A stretch of DNA of 64,000 nt from Eucommia ulmoides (Eukaryota; Streptophyta; Magnoliopsida; Garryales; Eucommiaceae): positions 11,236,905 through 11,300,904 of the forward strand of contig CM028335.1 of the NCBI GenBank assembly GCA_016647705.1. The letters run 5' to 3'. Within the stretch, counting starts at the first letter, position 1; each line of letters begins with the position of its first letter. The position numbers and the translations under genes are program-made. Below are positions 1 through 10,690 of the stretch, piece after piece. The notes under the pieces were generated by a model. The model saw nothing but the letters and a program-made list of their open reading frames with translations. It was not told the origin of the DNA and searched no databases.

Positions 1-120
1 ATCAAATAGTTTAGGCCTCAAGTGCACATGATCATGTTCCATTTCCCACATTCTCAAATAAGTTAAATTTTATTAAAGACTACTAGACTAAGTAGAGACT
101 AAGTAGAGTCTTTTTATTTA

Positions 121-870
121 GGGAAAAGTATATTTTTGACCCTCTAACTATGAACATATTTCTATGTGGTCCTTCTAAATTTTATCGTTTCATTTTAAAC
201 CCTATACGTATCATAACGTTTCAAATTCGTCCCTCCGTCAGAGATGCCGTTAAAACTAACAGAATCTCAGGGGTAAAATGGTCTTTTCACGTTTTATTAA
301 TTTTTTAATCATTTTTAATTAAAAAAAATTTCTCTCTTCCTCCCCTTCCTCTCTCTCTCCCGCCACCTCCCTCTCCCTCTTCCTCCCCTTCCCCTCTCTC
401 CCTCCCACCCCACCCCACCCCACCCCCTGCAACAAGGGGTGGTTGCTACCCCCTGTTACAGGGGTGGCAACCACCCCCTGTTCCAGGGGGTGGATTCCAC
501 CCCCTGCAACAGGGGGTGATTTTTCACCCCCTGTTGCATGGGGTGGTGTGGTGTGGGGCGGGAGGGAGAGAGGGGAAGGGGAGGAAGAGGGAGAGGGAGG
601 TGACGGGGAGAGGGAAGGAGGGAGAGGGAGGTGGCGGGAGAGAGAGAGAGAAAAAAAAATTAAAAAAAATTAATTAAAAATGATTAAAAAATTAATAAAA
701 CGTGAAAAGACCATTTTGCCCCTAAGTTTCTGTAGTTTTAACGGCATCTTTGACGGATGGACGAATTTGAAACGTTATGATACGTAGAGGGTTTAAAATG
801 AAACGATAAAACTTAGAAGGACCACATAGAAATGTGTCCATAGTTAGAGGATCAAAAATGTACTTTTCCC
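121..870. mobile_element. Fold-back Mutator-like MITE, 9-bp TSD, copy 1
   Basis: Non-autonomous DNA transposon of 750 bp. The ends are long inverted repeats of about 210 bp: left begins GGGAAAAGTATATTTTTGAC, right ends with the complement (AAAAATGTACTTTTCCC). It is flanked by the 9-bp direct repeat TTTTATTTA, and uninterrupted monomers (for example near 1410) carry this 9-mer once, giving the empty site. Inside the AT-rich arms lie a CT-rich arm (340-420), a short palindromic minisatellite around CCCCCTGCAACAGGGGG (420-545) and a complementary GA-rich arm (550-655), so nearly the whole element can fold on itself. Long TIRs and a 9-bp TSD are the hallmarks of Mutator/MULE elements; no transposase is present, and open frames through the purine-rich arm are not genes. 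Confidence 0.88.
420..545. repeat. GC-rich palindromic minisatellite inside MITE copy 1
   Basis: Repeats of a roughly 23-26-bp unit built on CACCCCCTGCAACAGGGGGTG, each unit itself a near-perfect palindrome. Runs of C and G of four to five bases recur at short spacing, so hairpins and G-quadruplexes are both possible on either strand. Variants with CAACAAGG and TTACAGGG occur. Confidence 0.8.
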
Positions 871-3800
871 TTTTATTTAAAATGTATATACATAACGAGA
901 AGTCTGCATAATTTAAAATGTATAATCAATTAACAAAACAATATTATGCACAATACAATATAAATAACAAACATAAAATTAAAATACAAATAGAAACTAA
1001 ACTGGAAGGTTTGAATGTTTAAGTACTCCGCCTAACAACAATAAATCGCTAAATATAGAAAAAAGAAATATAAATCTAAGCATATAACTGAGATAAATTG
1101 TGGGAGAAATAAGAAAATTTTGTAATTGTTGTGTGATATGTTTGAGTATGAAGTTAAATTTATAGCGAGAGAAACCGACTACAAACTTAGTTTGCATTAT
1201 TGATCTACAAAAAAAGAAACGATACAAAACCCTTTGACAAAGGCTAGTCTAGGCCTCATGATGATATTCCCACATTTTCAAATAAGTTAAATTTTATCAA
1301 AGACTATTTTATCAAATAGTCTAGGCCTCATGTGCACATGATCATGTTCCATTTCCCACATTCTCAAATAAGTTAAATTTTATTAAAGACTAGTAGACTA
1401 AGTAGAGTTTTTTTATTTAAAATGTATACATAACGAGAAGTCTGCATAATTTAAAATGTATAATCAATTAACAAAATAATATTATGCACAATACAATATA
1501 AATAACAACCATAAAATTAAAATACAAATAGAAATTAACCTGGAATGTTTGAATGTTTAAGTACTTCGCCTAACGACAATAAATCGCTAAATATAAAAAA
1601 AAGAAATATAAATCTAAGTATATAACTTAGATAAATTGAGGGAGAAATAAGAAAATTTTATAATTGTTGTGTGATATGTTTGGAGTATGAAGTTAAATTT
1701 ATAGCGAGAGAAACTAACTATAAATTTAGTTTGCATTATTGATCTACAAAAAAAAAGAAACGATACAAAACCTTTTAACAAAAGCTAGTCTAGACCTCAT
1801 GATGATATTCCCACATTTTCAAATAAGTTAAATTTTATTAAAGACTGTTTTATCAAATAGTCTATGCCTCATGTGCACATGATGATATTCCATTTTTCAC
1901 ATTCTCAAATAAATTAAACTTTATCAAAGACTAGTAGGTTAAGTAGAGACTAAGTAGAGTCTTTTTATTTAAAATGTATATATAACGAGAAGTCTCCATA
2001 ATTTAAAATGTATAATCAATTAACAAAATAATATTATGCACAATACAATATGAATAACAACCATAAAAATAAAATACAAATAAAAACTAACCTGGAAGGT
2101 TTGAATGTTCAAGTACTCCGCCTAACGACAATAAATCGCTAAATATAGAAAAAAGAAATATAAATCTAAGTATATAACTTAGATAAATTGAGGGAAAAAT
2201 AATAAAATTTTATAATTGTTGTGTGATATGTTTGAGTATGAAGTTAAATTTATAGCGAGAGAAACCGACGACAAACTTAGTTTGCATTATTGATCTACGA
2301 AAAAGGAAATGATACAAAACCCTTTAACAAAGGCTAGTCTAAGCCTCATGATGATATTCCCACATTTTTAAATAAGTTAAATTTTATCAAAGACTATTTT
2401 ATCAAATAGTCTAGGCCTCATGTGCACATGATGATATTCCACTTTCCACATTCTCAAATAAGTTAAACTTTATCAAAGACTAATAGACTAAGTAGAGTCT
2501 TTTTATTTAAAATGTATACATAACGAGAAGTTTGCATAATTTAAAATATATAATCAATTAACAAAATAATATTATGCACAATACAATATAAACAACAACC
2601 ATAAAAATAAAATACAAACAAAAACTAATCTGGAAGGTTTGAATGTTCAAGTACTCCGCCAAACGACAATAAATCGCTAAATATAGAAAAAAGAAATATA
2701 AATCTAAGCATATAACTTAGATAAATTGAAGGAGAAATAAGAAAATTTTATAATTGTTGTGTGATATATTTGGAGTATGAAGTTAAATTTATAGCGAGAG
2801 AAACCAACTACAAACTTAGTTTACATTATTGATCTACACAAAAAGAAACAATACAAAACCCTTTAAGAAAGGCTAGTCTAGACCTCATGATGATATTCCC
2901 ACATTTTTAAATAAGTTAAATTTTATCAAAGCCTATTTTATCAAATAGCCTAGGCCTCATGTGCACATGATGATATTCCATTTCCCACATTCTCAAATAA
3001 GTTAAATTTTATCAAAGACTAGTAGACAAAGTAGAGACTAAGTAGAGTCTTTTTATTTATAATGTATACATAAAGAGAAGTCTCCATAATTTAAAATGTA
3101 TAATCAATTAACAAAACAATATTATGCACAATACAATATAAATAACAACCATAAAAATAAAATACAAATAGAAACTAACCTGAAAGGTTTGAATGTTCAA
3201 ATACTCCGCCTAACGACAATAAATCGCTAAATATAGGAAAAAGAAATATATATCTAAGTATATAACTTAGATAAATTTATAGCGAGAGAAACCAAATACA
3301 AACTTAGTTTGCATTATTGATCTACAAAAAAAGAAACGATACGAAACCCTTTAACAAAGGCTAGTCTAGGCCTTATGAGGATATTCCCATATTTTCAAAT
3401 AAGTTAAATTTTATCAAAGGCTATTTTATCAAATAGTCTAGGCCTCATGTGCACATGATAATATTCCATTTCTCACATTCTCAAATAAGTTAAACTTTAT
3501 CAAAAACTTATAGACTAAGTAGAGACAAAGTAGAGTCTTTTTATTTAAAATGTTTACATAACGAGAAGTCTCCATAATTTAATATGTATAATCAATTAAC
3601 ACAACAATATTATACACAATACAATATAAATAACAATCATAAAAATAAAATACAAATAGAAACTAACCTGGAAGGTTTGAATGTTTAAGTACTCCGCCTA
3701 ACGACAATAAATCGCTAAATATAAAAAAAGAATTATAAATCTAAGTATATAACTTAGATAAATTGTGGGAGAAATAAGAAAATTTTATAATTGTTGTGTG

Positions 3801-4353
3801 ATATGTTTGGAGTATGAATTTAATTTATAGCGAGAGAAACCAACTATAAACTTAGTTTGCATTATTGATTTACAAAAAACGAAATGGTACAAAACCCTTT
3901 AACAAAAGGCTAGTTTAGGCCTCATAATGATATTCCCACATTTTCAAATAAGTTAACCTTTATCAAAGGCTATTTTATCAAATAGTCTAGGCCTCATGTG
4001 CACATGTTGATGTTCCATTTCCCACATTCTCAAATAAGTTAAATTTTATTAAAGACTAGTAAACTAAGTAGAGACTAAGTAGGGTCTTTTTATTTAAAAT
4101 GTATACATAACGAGAAGTCTCCATAATTTAAAATGTATAAACAATTAACAAAATAATATTATGCGCAATACAATAGAAATAACAACCATAAAAATAAAAT
4201 ACAAATAGAAATTAACCTGGAAGGTTTGAATGTTCAAGTACTCCGCCTAACGACAATAAATCGCTAAATATAGAAAAAGGAAATATAAATCTAAGTATAT
4301 AACTTAGATAAATTGAGGGAGAAATAAGAAGAATTTATAATTGTTGTGTGATA

Positions 4354-4672
4354 TGTAGTGTAAAATTAATTGATGGTAAGTTGATAAATTTCAAAATTTG
4401 AGGGTGTATAAAACGTAAAACTAATAGAAGTAAAATTTTGAGGTTCCCCGTTCATATCAAGGAGAAAATATTTAGGGAAAAACTTCTTAGGTAATATATT
4501 TCTAATATAATTATTATTCCACGAAATATATTTTGTCATTTTAATTAAAATAGAAAATAATTACATCAAATATATTTTAATTCATTTCTAATTGTATCTT
4601 AATATTTTTATTTTGTTATTTTTCAAATTAATCATAACATTTTGTTAGTAATCAAAAAATTATTTTTGTTGA
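4354..4672. other. Foreign AT-rich segment replacing part of two satellite monomers
   Basis: The monomer that begins near 3989 follows the consensus to GTGTGATATGT at about 4353. It is then replaced by about 320 bp of unrelated AT-rich sequence (from AGTGTAAAATTAATTGATGG), and the consensus resumes at AAAATGTATATATAACGAG near 4673. About 300 bp of consensus is missing: the end of one monomer and the start of the next. I see no terminal inverted repeats or target duplication, so a deletion with filler or a conversion event fits better than a simple transposon insertion. No coding content is seen. Confidence 0.7.
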
Positions 4673-6310
4673 AAATGTATATATAACGAGAAGTGTCCAT
4701 AATTTAAAATGTTTCATCAATTAACAAAATAATATTATGCACAACACAATATAAATAACGACCATAAAAATAGAATACAAATAGAAACTAACCTGAAAAG
4801 TTTGAATGTTCAAATATTCCGCTTAACGACAATAAATCGCTAAATATAGAAAAAAAAAATATAAATCTAAGTATATAACTTAGATAAATTGAGAGAGAAA
4901 TAACAAAATTTTATAATTGTTGTGTGATATATTTGGAGTATGAATTTAACTTATAACGAGAGAAACCAACTACAAACCTAGTTTGAATTATTGATCCACA
5001 AAAAAAGAAACGATACAAAACCCTTTAACAAAGGGTAGTCTAGGCCTCATGATGATATTCCCACATTTTCAAATAAGTTAAATTTTACCAAAGGCTATTT
5101 TATCAAATAGTCTAGGCCTCATGTGCACATGATGATATTCCATTTTCCACATTCTCAAATAAGTTAAATTTTATCAAAGACTAGTAGACTAAGTAGAGTG
5201 TTTTTATTTAAAATGCATACATAACGAGAAGTCTCCAAAATTTAAATTGTATAATCAATTAAAAAAATAATATTATGCATAATGCAATATAAATAACAAC
5301 TATAAAAATAAAATACAAATATAAATTAACTTGGATGGTTTGAATGTTCAATTATTCCGCCTAACAACAATAAATCGCTAAATATAGAAAAAAGAAATAT
5401 AAATCTAAGTATATAACTTAGATAAATTGAGGGAGAAATAACAAAATTTTATAATTGTTGTGTGATATGTTTGGAGTATGAAATTAAATTTATAGCGAGA
5501 GAAACCAACTACAAACTTAGTTTGCATTATTGATCTACAAAAAAAGAAACGATACAAAACCCTTTAACAAAGGCTAGTCTAGGCCTCATGATGATATTCC
5601 CACATTTTCAAATAAGTTAAATTTTATCAAAGATTATTTTATCAAATAGTCTAGACCTCATGTGCACAAGATGATATTCCATTTTCCACATTCTCAAATA
5701 AGTTAAATTTTATCAAAGACTAGTAGACAAAGTAGAGACTAAGTAGAGTCTTTTTATTTAAAATGTATACATAACGAGAATTCTCCATAATTTAAAATGT
5801 ATAATCAATTAACAAAACAATATTATGCACAATACAATATAAATAACAATCATAAAAATAAAATATAAATAGAAACTAATTTGAAAAGTTTGAATGTTCA
5901 AATACTCCGCCTAACGACAATAAATCGCTAAATATAGACAAAAGAAATATAAATCCAAGTATATAACTTAGATAAATTGAGGGAGAAATAAGAAAATTTT
6001 ATAATTGATGTGTGATATATTTGGAGTATAAAGTTAAATTTAAAGCTAGAGAAACCAAGTACAAACTTAGTTTGCATTATTGATCTACAAAAAAAGAAAC
6101 GATACAAAACCCTTTAATAAAGGCTAGTTTAGGCCTCATGATGATATTCCCACATTTTCAAATATGTTAACCTTTATCAATGGCTATTTTATCAAATAGT
6201 CTAGGCCTCATGTGCACATGATCATGTTCCATTTCCCACATTCTCAAATAAGTTAAATTTTATTAAAGACTACTAGACTAAGTAGAGACTAAGTAGAGTC
6301 TTTTTATTTA

Positions 6311-7138
6311 GGGAAAAGTATATTTTTGACCCTCTAACTATGAACATATTTCTATATGGTCCTTCTAAGTTTTATCGTTTCATTTTAAACCCTATACGTA
6401 TCATAACGTTTCAAATTCGTCCCTCCGTCAGAGATGCCGTTAAAACTAACAGAATCTCAGGGGCAAAATGGTCTTTTCACGTTTTATTAATTTTTTAATC
6501 ATTTTTAATTAAAAAAAAAATCTCTCTTCCTCCCCTTCCTCTCTCTCTCTCTCGCCACCTCCCTCTCCCTCTTCCTCCCCTTCCCCTCTCTCCCTCCCAC
6601 CCCACCCCACCCCCTGCAACAGGGGGTGAAAAATCACCCCCTGAAACAGGGGGTGGCGCCACCCCCTGCAACAGGGGGTGGAATCACCCCCTGCAACAAG
6701 GGGTGGTTGCTACCCCCTGTTACGGGGGTGGCAACCACCCCCTGTTTCAGGGGGTGGATTCCACCCCCTGCAACAGGGGGTGATTTTTCACCCCCTGTTG
6801 CATGGGGTGGTGTGGTGTGGGGCGGGAGGGAGAGAGGGGAAGGGGAGGAAGAGGGAGAGGGATGTGGCGGGGAGAGGAAAGGAGGGAGAGGGAGGTGGCG
6901 GGAGAGAGAGAGAGAAAAAAAAAAATTTTAAAAAAATTAATTAAAAATGATTAAAAAATTAATAAAACGTGAAAAGACCATTTTGCCCCTAAGTTTCTGT
7001 TAGTTTTAACGGCATCTTTGACGGATGGACGAATTTGAAACGTTATGATACGTAGAGGGTTTACAATGAAACGATAAAACTTAGAAGGATCACATAGAAA
7101 TGTGTCCATAGTTAGAGGGTCAAAAATGTACTTTTCCC
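6311..7138. mobile_element. Fold-back Mutator-like MITE, copy 2 (block-duplicated)
   Basis: An 828-bp relative of the element at 121-870 with the same termini (GGGAAAAGTA / TACTTTTCCC), the same TTTTATTTA flanks and the same position in its monomer. It is longer because the central palindromic minisatellite (about 6605-6800) has more units than copy 1. By eye the outer arms differ at only a few positions from copy 1, so the block duplication is young relative to monomer divergence. Confidence 0.88.
6605..6805. repeat. GC-rich palindromic minisatellite inside MITE copy 2, expanded
   Basis: Same unit as at 420-545 with several extra copies. Counting the CACCCCCTG-type starts by eye gives more units here than in the sister element, and this accounts for most of the 78-bp length difference between the two MITEs. 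Confidence 0.8.
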
Positions 7139-9469
7139 TTTTATTTAAAATGTATACATAACGAGAAGTCTGCATAATTTAAAAAGTATAATCAATTAAC
7201 AAAACAATATTATGCACAATACAATATAAATAACAAACATAAAATTAAAATACAAATAGAAACTAAACTGGAAGGTTTGAATGTTTAAGTACTCCGCCTA
7301 ACGACAATAAATCGCTAAATATAGAAAAAAGAAATATAAATCTAAGTATATAACTGAGATAAATTGTGGGAGAAATAAGAAAATTTTGTAATTGTTGTGT
7401 GATATGTTTGAGTATGAAGTTAAATTTATAGCAAGAGAAACCGACTACAAACTTAGTTTGCATTATTGATCTACAAAAAAAGAAACGATACAAAATCCTT
7501 TAACAAAGGCTAGTCTAGGCCTCATGATGATATTCCCACATTTTCAAATAAGTTAAATTTTATCAAAGACTATTTTATCAAATAGTCTAGGCCTCATGTG
7601 CACATGATCATGTTCCATTTCCCACATTCTCAAATAAGTTAAATTTTATTAAAGACTTGTAGACTAAGTAGAGACTAAGTAGAGTCTTTTTATTTAAAAT
7701 GTATACATAACGAGAAGTCTGCATAATTTAAAATGTATAATCAATTAACAAAACAATATTATGTACAATACAATATAAATAACAACCATAAAATTAAAAT
7801 ACAAATAGAAATTAACCTGGAATGTTTGAATGTTTAAGTACTTCGCCTAACGACAATAAATAGCTAAATATAGAAAAAAGAAATATAAATCTAAGTATAT
7901 AACTTAGATAAATTGAGGGAGAAATAAGAAAATTTTATAATTGTTGTGTGATATGTTTGGAGTATGAAGTTAAATTTATAGCGAGAGAAACCAACTATAA
8001 ATTTAGTTTGCATTATTGATCTACAAAAAAAAAAGAAACGATACAAAACCTTTTAACAAAAGCTAGTCTAGACCTCATGATGATATTCCCACATTTTCAA
8101 ATAAGTTAAATTTTATTAAAGACTATTTTATCAAATAGTCTAGGCCTCATGTGCACATGATGATATTCCATTTTTCACATTCTCAAATAAATTAAACTTT
8201 ATCAAAGACTAGTAGGTTAAGTAGAGACTAAGTAGAGTCTTTTTATTTAAAATGTATATATAACGAGAAGTCTCCATAATTTAAAATGTATAATCAATTA
8301 ACAAAATAATATTATGCACAATACAATATGAATAACAACCATAAAAATAAAATACAAATAAAAACTAACCTGGAAGGTTTGAATGTTCAAGTACTCCGCC
8401 TAACGACAATAAATCGCTAAATATAGAAAAAAGAAATATAAATCTAAGTATATAACTTAGATAAATTGAGGGAAAAATAATAAAATTTTATAATTGTTGT
8501 GTGATATGTTTGAGTATGAAGTTAAATTTATAGCGAGAGAAACTGACTACAAACTTAGTTTGCATTATTGATCTACAAAAAAAGAAACGATACAAAACCC
8601 TTTAACAAAGGCTAGTCTAGGCCTCATGATGATATTCTCACATTTTCAAATAAGTTAAATTTTATCAAAGGCTATTTTATCAAATAGTCTAGACCTCATG
8701 TGCACATGATGATATTCCATTTTCCACATTCTCAAATAAGTTAAATTTTATCAAAGACTACTAGACTATGTAGAGACTAAGTAGAGTCTTTTTATTTAAA
8801 ATGTATACATAACGAGAAGTCTCCATAATTTAAAATGTATAATCGATTAACAAAACAATATTATGCACAATACAATATAAATAACAACCATAAAAATAAA
8901 ATACAAATAGAAACTAACCTGGAAGGTTTGAATGTTCAAGTATTCCGCCTAACGACAATAAATCGATAAATATAGGAAAAAGAAATATAAATCTAAGTAT
9001 ATAACTTAGATAAATTGAGGGAGAAATAAGAAAAATTTATAATTGTTGTGTGATATGTTTGGAGTATGAAGTTAAATTTATAGCGAGAGAGAAACCAACT
9101 ACAAATTTAGTTTGCATTATTGATTTACAAAAAAAAAAAACGATACAAAACCCTTTAACAAAGGCTAGTTTAGGTCTCATGATGATATTCCCACATTTTC
9201 AAACAAGTTAATCTTTATCAAATGCTATTTTATCAAATAGTTTAGGCCTCATGTGCACATGATGATATTCAATTTCCCACATTCTCAAATAAATTAAATT
9301 TTATCAAAGACTAGTAGACTAAGTAGAGACTGAGTAGAGTCTAGGCCTCATGTGCACTTGATGAAATTCCTGCATTCACGAGAAATGGGTCAAATAAGTT
9401 TTATTAAAGGTAGTGTAGGCCTACTCTACAAAATAGCATGTGCATATTTTGTTGTAATATTCCCATAAT

Positions 9470-9595
9470 GCAGCGTAACGTCCGTTACGGTGTGATTTCA
9501 TATCACGGCCCTGTAACGGGCTGTAACGGAATCAGAGGCTTCCGATTCCGTTACGTAACGGGCGTTACGTCACGTAACAGCCGTTTTTTAAAACC
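9470..9595. repeat. GTTACG-rich inverted-repeat island
   Basis: A compact stretch in which GTAACG and CGTTAC alternate in both orientations (GCGTAACGTCCGTTACGG, GATTCCGTTACGTAACGG, GCGTTACGTCACGTAAC). It also holds an interrupted inverted repeat around GGAATCAGAGGCTTCCGATTCC. This differs in base composition from the AT-rich satellite before it. It looks like the end of a DNA transposon or a short MITE, but I cannot find a second terminus or a target duplication. Confidence 0.5.
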
Positions 9596-9972
9596 ATGCA
9601 CCGTTCTTCGAAGCGCGAGGCGCAGATGGTAATCGCGCGCGCGTGGTGGTACAAGGCGGTAGACAGAGAGAGAGACAACGACGAAGATTGTATGATTTGG
9701 GCGCTAAATTGATCAAGGCACTAGGGAAAGAAAGGAAATGGGCAGTAGAATGCTATGGAAAGAAGCAAACGACTGTTTTTAGTTTAAGGGTTTAGGTGTT
9801 GCAGAATGGGTGAGAAAGAAATAAGCGCCGTTTAATTTTAACCTTAGTAATTTTAACACCAACTCTCAAGAGTTAATCTCGACCGTCTTTGCCTTTGGAG
9901 ACAAAAAATAGTTGAACTTTGTTTAGCGAATTTATGTCCGTTCTGTATTTTTATGTACATATATATAGTTTA
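9596..9972. other. Spacer without recognisable gene
   Basis: After the GTTACG island the sequence holds a short GC-rich patch with CGCGCGCG near 9635-9645, then mixed sequence. No coding potential, splice-like structure or known repeat was recognised. Confidence 0.5.
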
Positions 9973-9990
9973 GACAATGACTAATCTACC
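9973..9990. repeat. SINE target-site duplication, left
   Basis: The 18-mer GACAATGACTAATCTACC directly precedes the SINE body and pairs with 10170-10187 (17 of 18 identical). Confidence 0.8.
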
Positions 9991-10169
9991 AACAAGTGGA
10001 AAAGACTTAGATTTTCTTAAACAACGTCCAGGAATCGAGACTTGTGGGTTGTGTATGGAGAGTGCTATGTTGGGAGAGGTGGCCACTTCAACGTCCGACA
10101 GTACCTCAACGGATTAATCTCCACCAATCGTGGTGCGGGGATACTCTGGTTTACACCGAAAAAAAAAAA
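9991..10169 (+). mobile_element. tRNA-type SINE with 18-bp target duplication
   Basis: A 179-bp insertion ending in an A-run (10159-10169) and flanked by an 18-bp direct repeat, GACAATGACTAATCTACC at 9973-9990 and the same with one mismatch at 10170-10187. This structure is diagnostic of LINE-mobilised retroposition. A Pol III B-box-like sequence, AATCGAGAC near 10032, matches GWTCRANNC at eight of nine positions, and an A-box-like AACAAGTGG lies about 40 bp upstream near the start, as in tRNA-derived plant SINEs. The body has no coding function. The low TSD divergence argues for a fairly recent insertion. Confidence 0.78.
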
Positions 10170-10187
10170 GACAATGACTAATCCACC
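10170..10187. repeat. SINE target-site duplication, right
   Basis: GACAATGACTAATCCACC follows the A-run of the SINE and matches the left copy with one difference. Confidence 0.8.
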
Positions 10188-10690
10188 GCCTCAAAGTATA
10201 AACTTCAGGAAATATTATATTTTAATTACCTAAACTACCCACCTAAAATCAATAACATTTTACTTAACTTCCAAAAGCCGTAAAACTAATTTTATTTTTT
10301 TATTTTTTTTAAGTCTTTTTGTCCCAATCCCGTATACCCACGTGTCTTTTTCGTTTCTTAACCCTAGGCTTGTCAGATGGGATGTGTCCATTTGTTCCTG
10401 TTATGGAAAAATTACACAAACTCCATCTCTAAAGTTTAAAAATTAAAATTAACATTTTAAAATAGTAATTAACCCCTTAAATTATTAAAAATCAAATTAA
10501 ATTAACCTAGCAACCCATAATTTCTTAAAATTAAATTTTCAAATATCATAACGACTCCTAAAAGTTTTTAGGAGAAATTAAAAACAACACATTAACCCAA
10601 ATATATTTCTAAATGTAACAAAATGCAAATAAAAATATGAACATACAAAATTGGATCTTACACAAGGCCCAAAGCTAGGCCTCTAGTTCT
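10188..10690. other. AT-rich spacer
   Basis: Low-complexity AT-rich sequence with short A and T runs. I see no gene, no repeat shared with the rest of the window and no regulatory element that can be defended. Confidence 0.5.

Larger units (their letters stand above)
1..2300. repeat. Higher-order repeat block, copy 1
   Basis: About three monomers (one with a MITE, then two) match the block at 6190-8560 far better than they match neighbouring monomers. Shared private variants include the monomer with GGAATGTTTG and ACTTCGCC (about 1530-1570 and 7815-7850) and the next with TTTTTCACATTCTC plus CTAGTAGGTTAAG (about 1890-1940 and 8170-8220). Similarity falls back to ordinary monomer level after about 2300. 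The block shows that the array grew by multi-monomer duplication as well as by single-unit spread. Confidence 0.8.
6190..8560. repeat. Higher-order repeat block, copy 2
   Basis: Second copy of the block at 1-2300, offset by about 6.19 kb at the MITE and 6.28 kb afterwards because the internal minisatellite of the MITE is longer here and the next monomer has about 11 extra bases (GAGACTAAGTA). The MITE sits at the same monomer position with the same 9-bp target duplication, which is what a block duplication predicts and independent insertion does not. Confidence 0.8.
1..9350. repeat. Tandem satellite array, monomer about 545 bp
   Basis: A head-to-tail array recognised by the recurring phrase AGGCCTCATGTGCACATGAT, which starts near 13, 1323, 1864, 2413, 2952, 3440, 3989, 5114, 5653, 6203, 7589, 8142, 8691 and 9244. 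Spacing is 539-553 bp except where a MITE is inserted (13-1323 and 6203-7589), one short monomer (3440-3989 follows a 488-bp spacing) and one hybrid stretch (3989-5114). Each monomer also contains an internal duplication of about 80 bp: the CTAGTCTAGGCCTCATGATG half and the CTAGGCCTCATGTGCACATG half share the following AATAAGTTAAATTTTATCAAAG. The left edge runs off the window, so total array length is unknown. The array decays at 9340-9440, where a last truncated copy of the phrase appears. I do not recognise it as a named satellite. Confidence 0.95.

Noticed and set aside
420-545. CRISPR-like regular palindromic repeats
   Set aside because: Units are contiguous without unique spacers, lie inside a plant MITE and have no cas context.
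443-673. Open frames through the MITE centre (also 6626-6944)
   Set aside because: Pro/Thr/Gly then Glu/Arg/Gly repeats come from the palindromic minisatellite and the GA arm, not from a gene.
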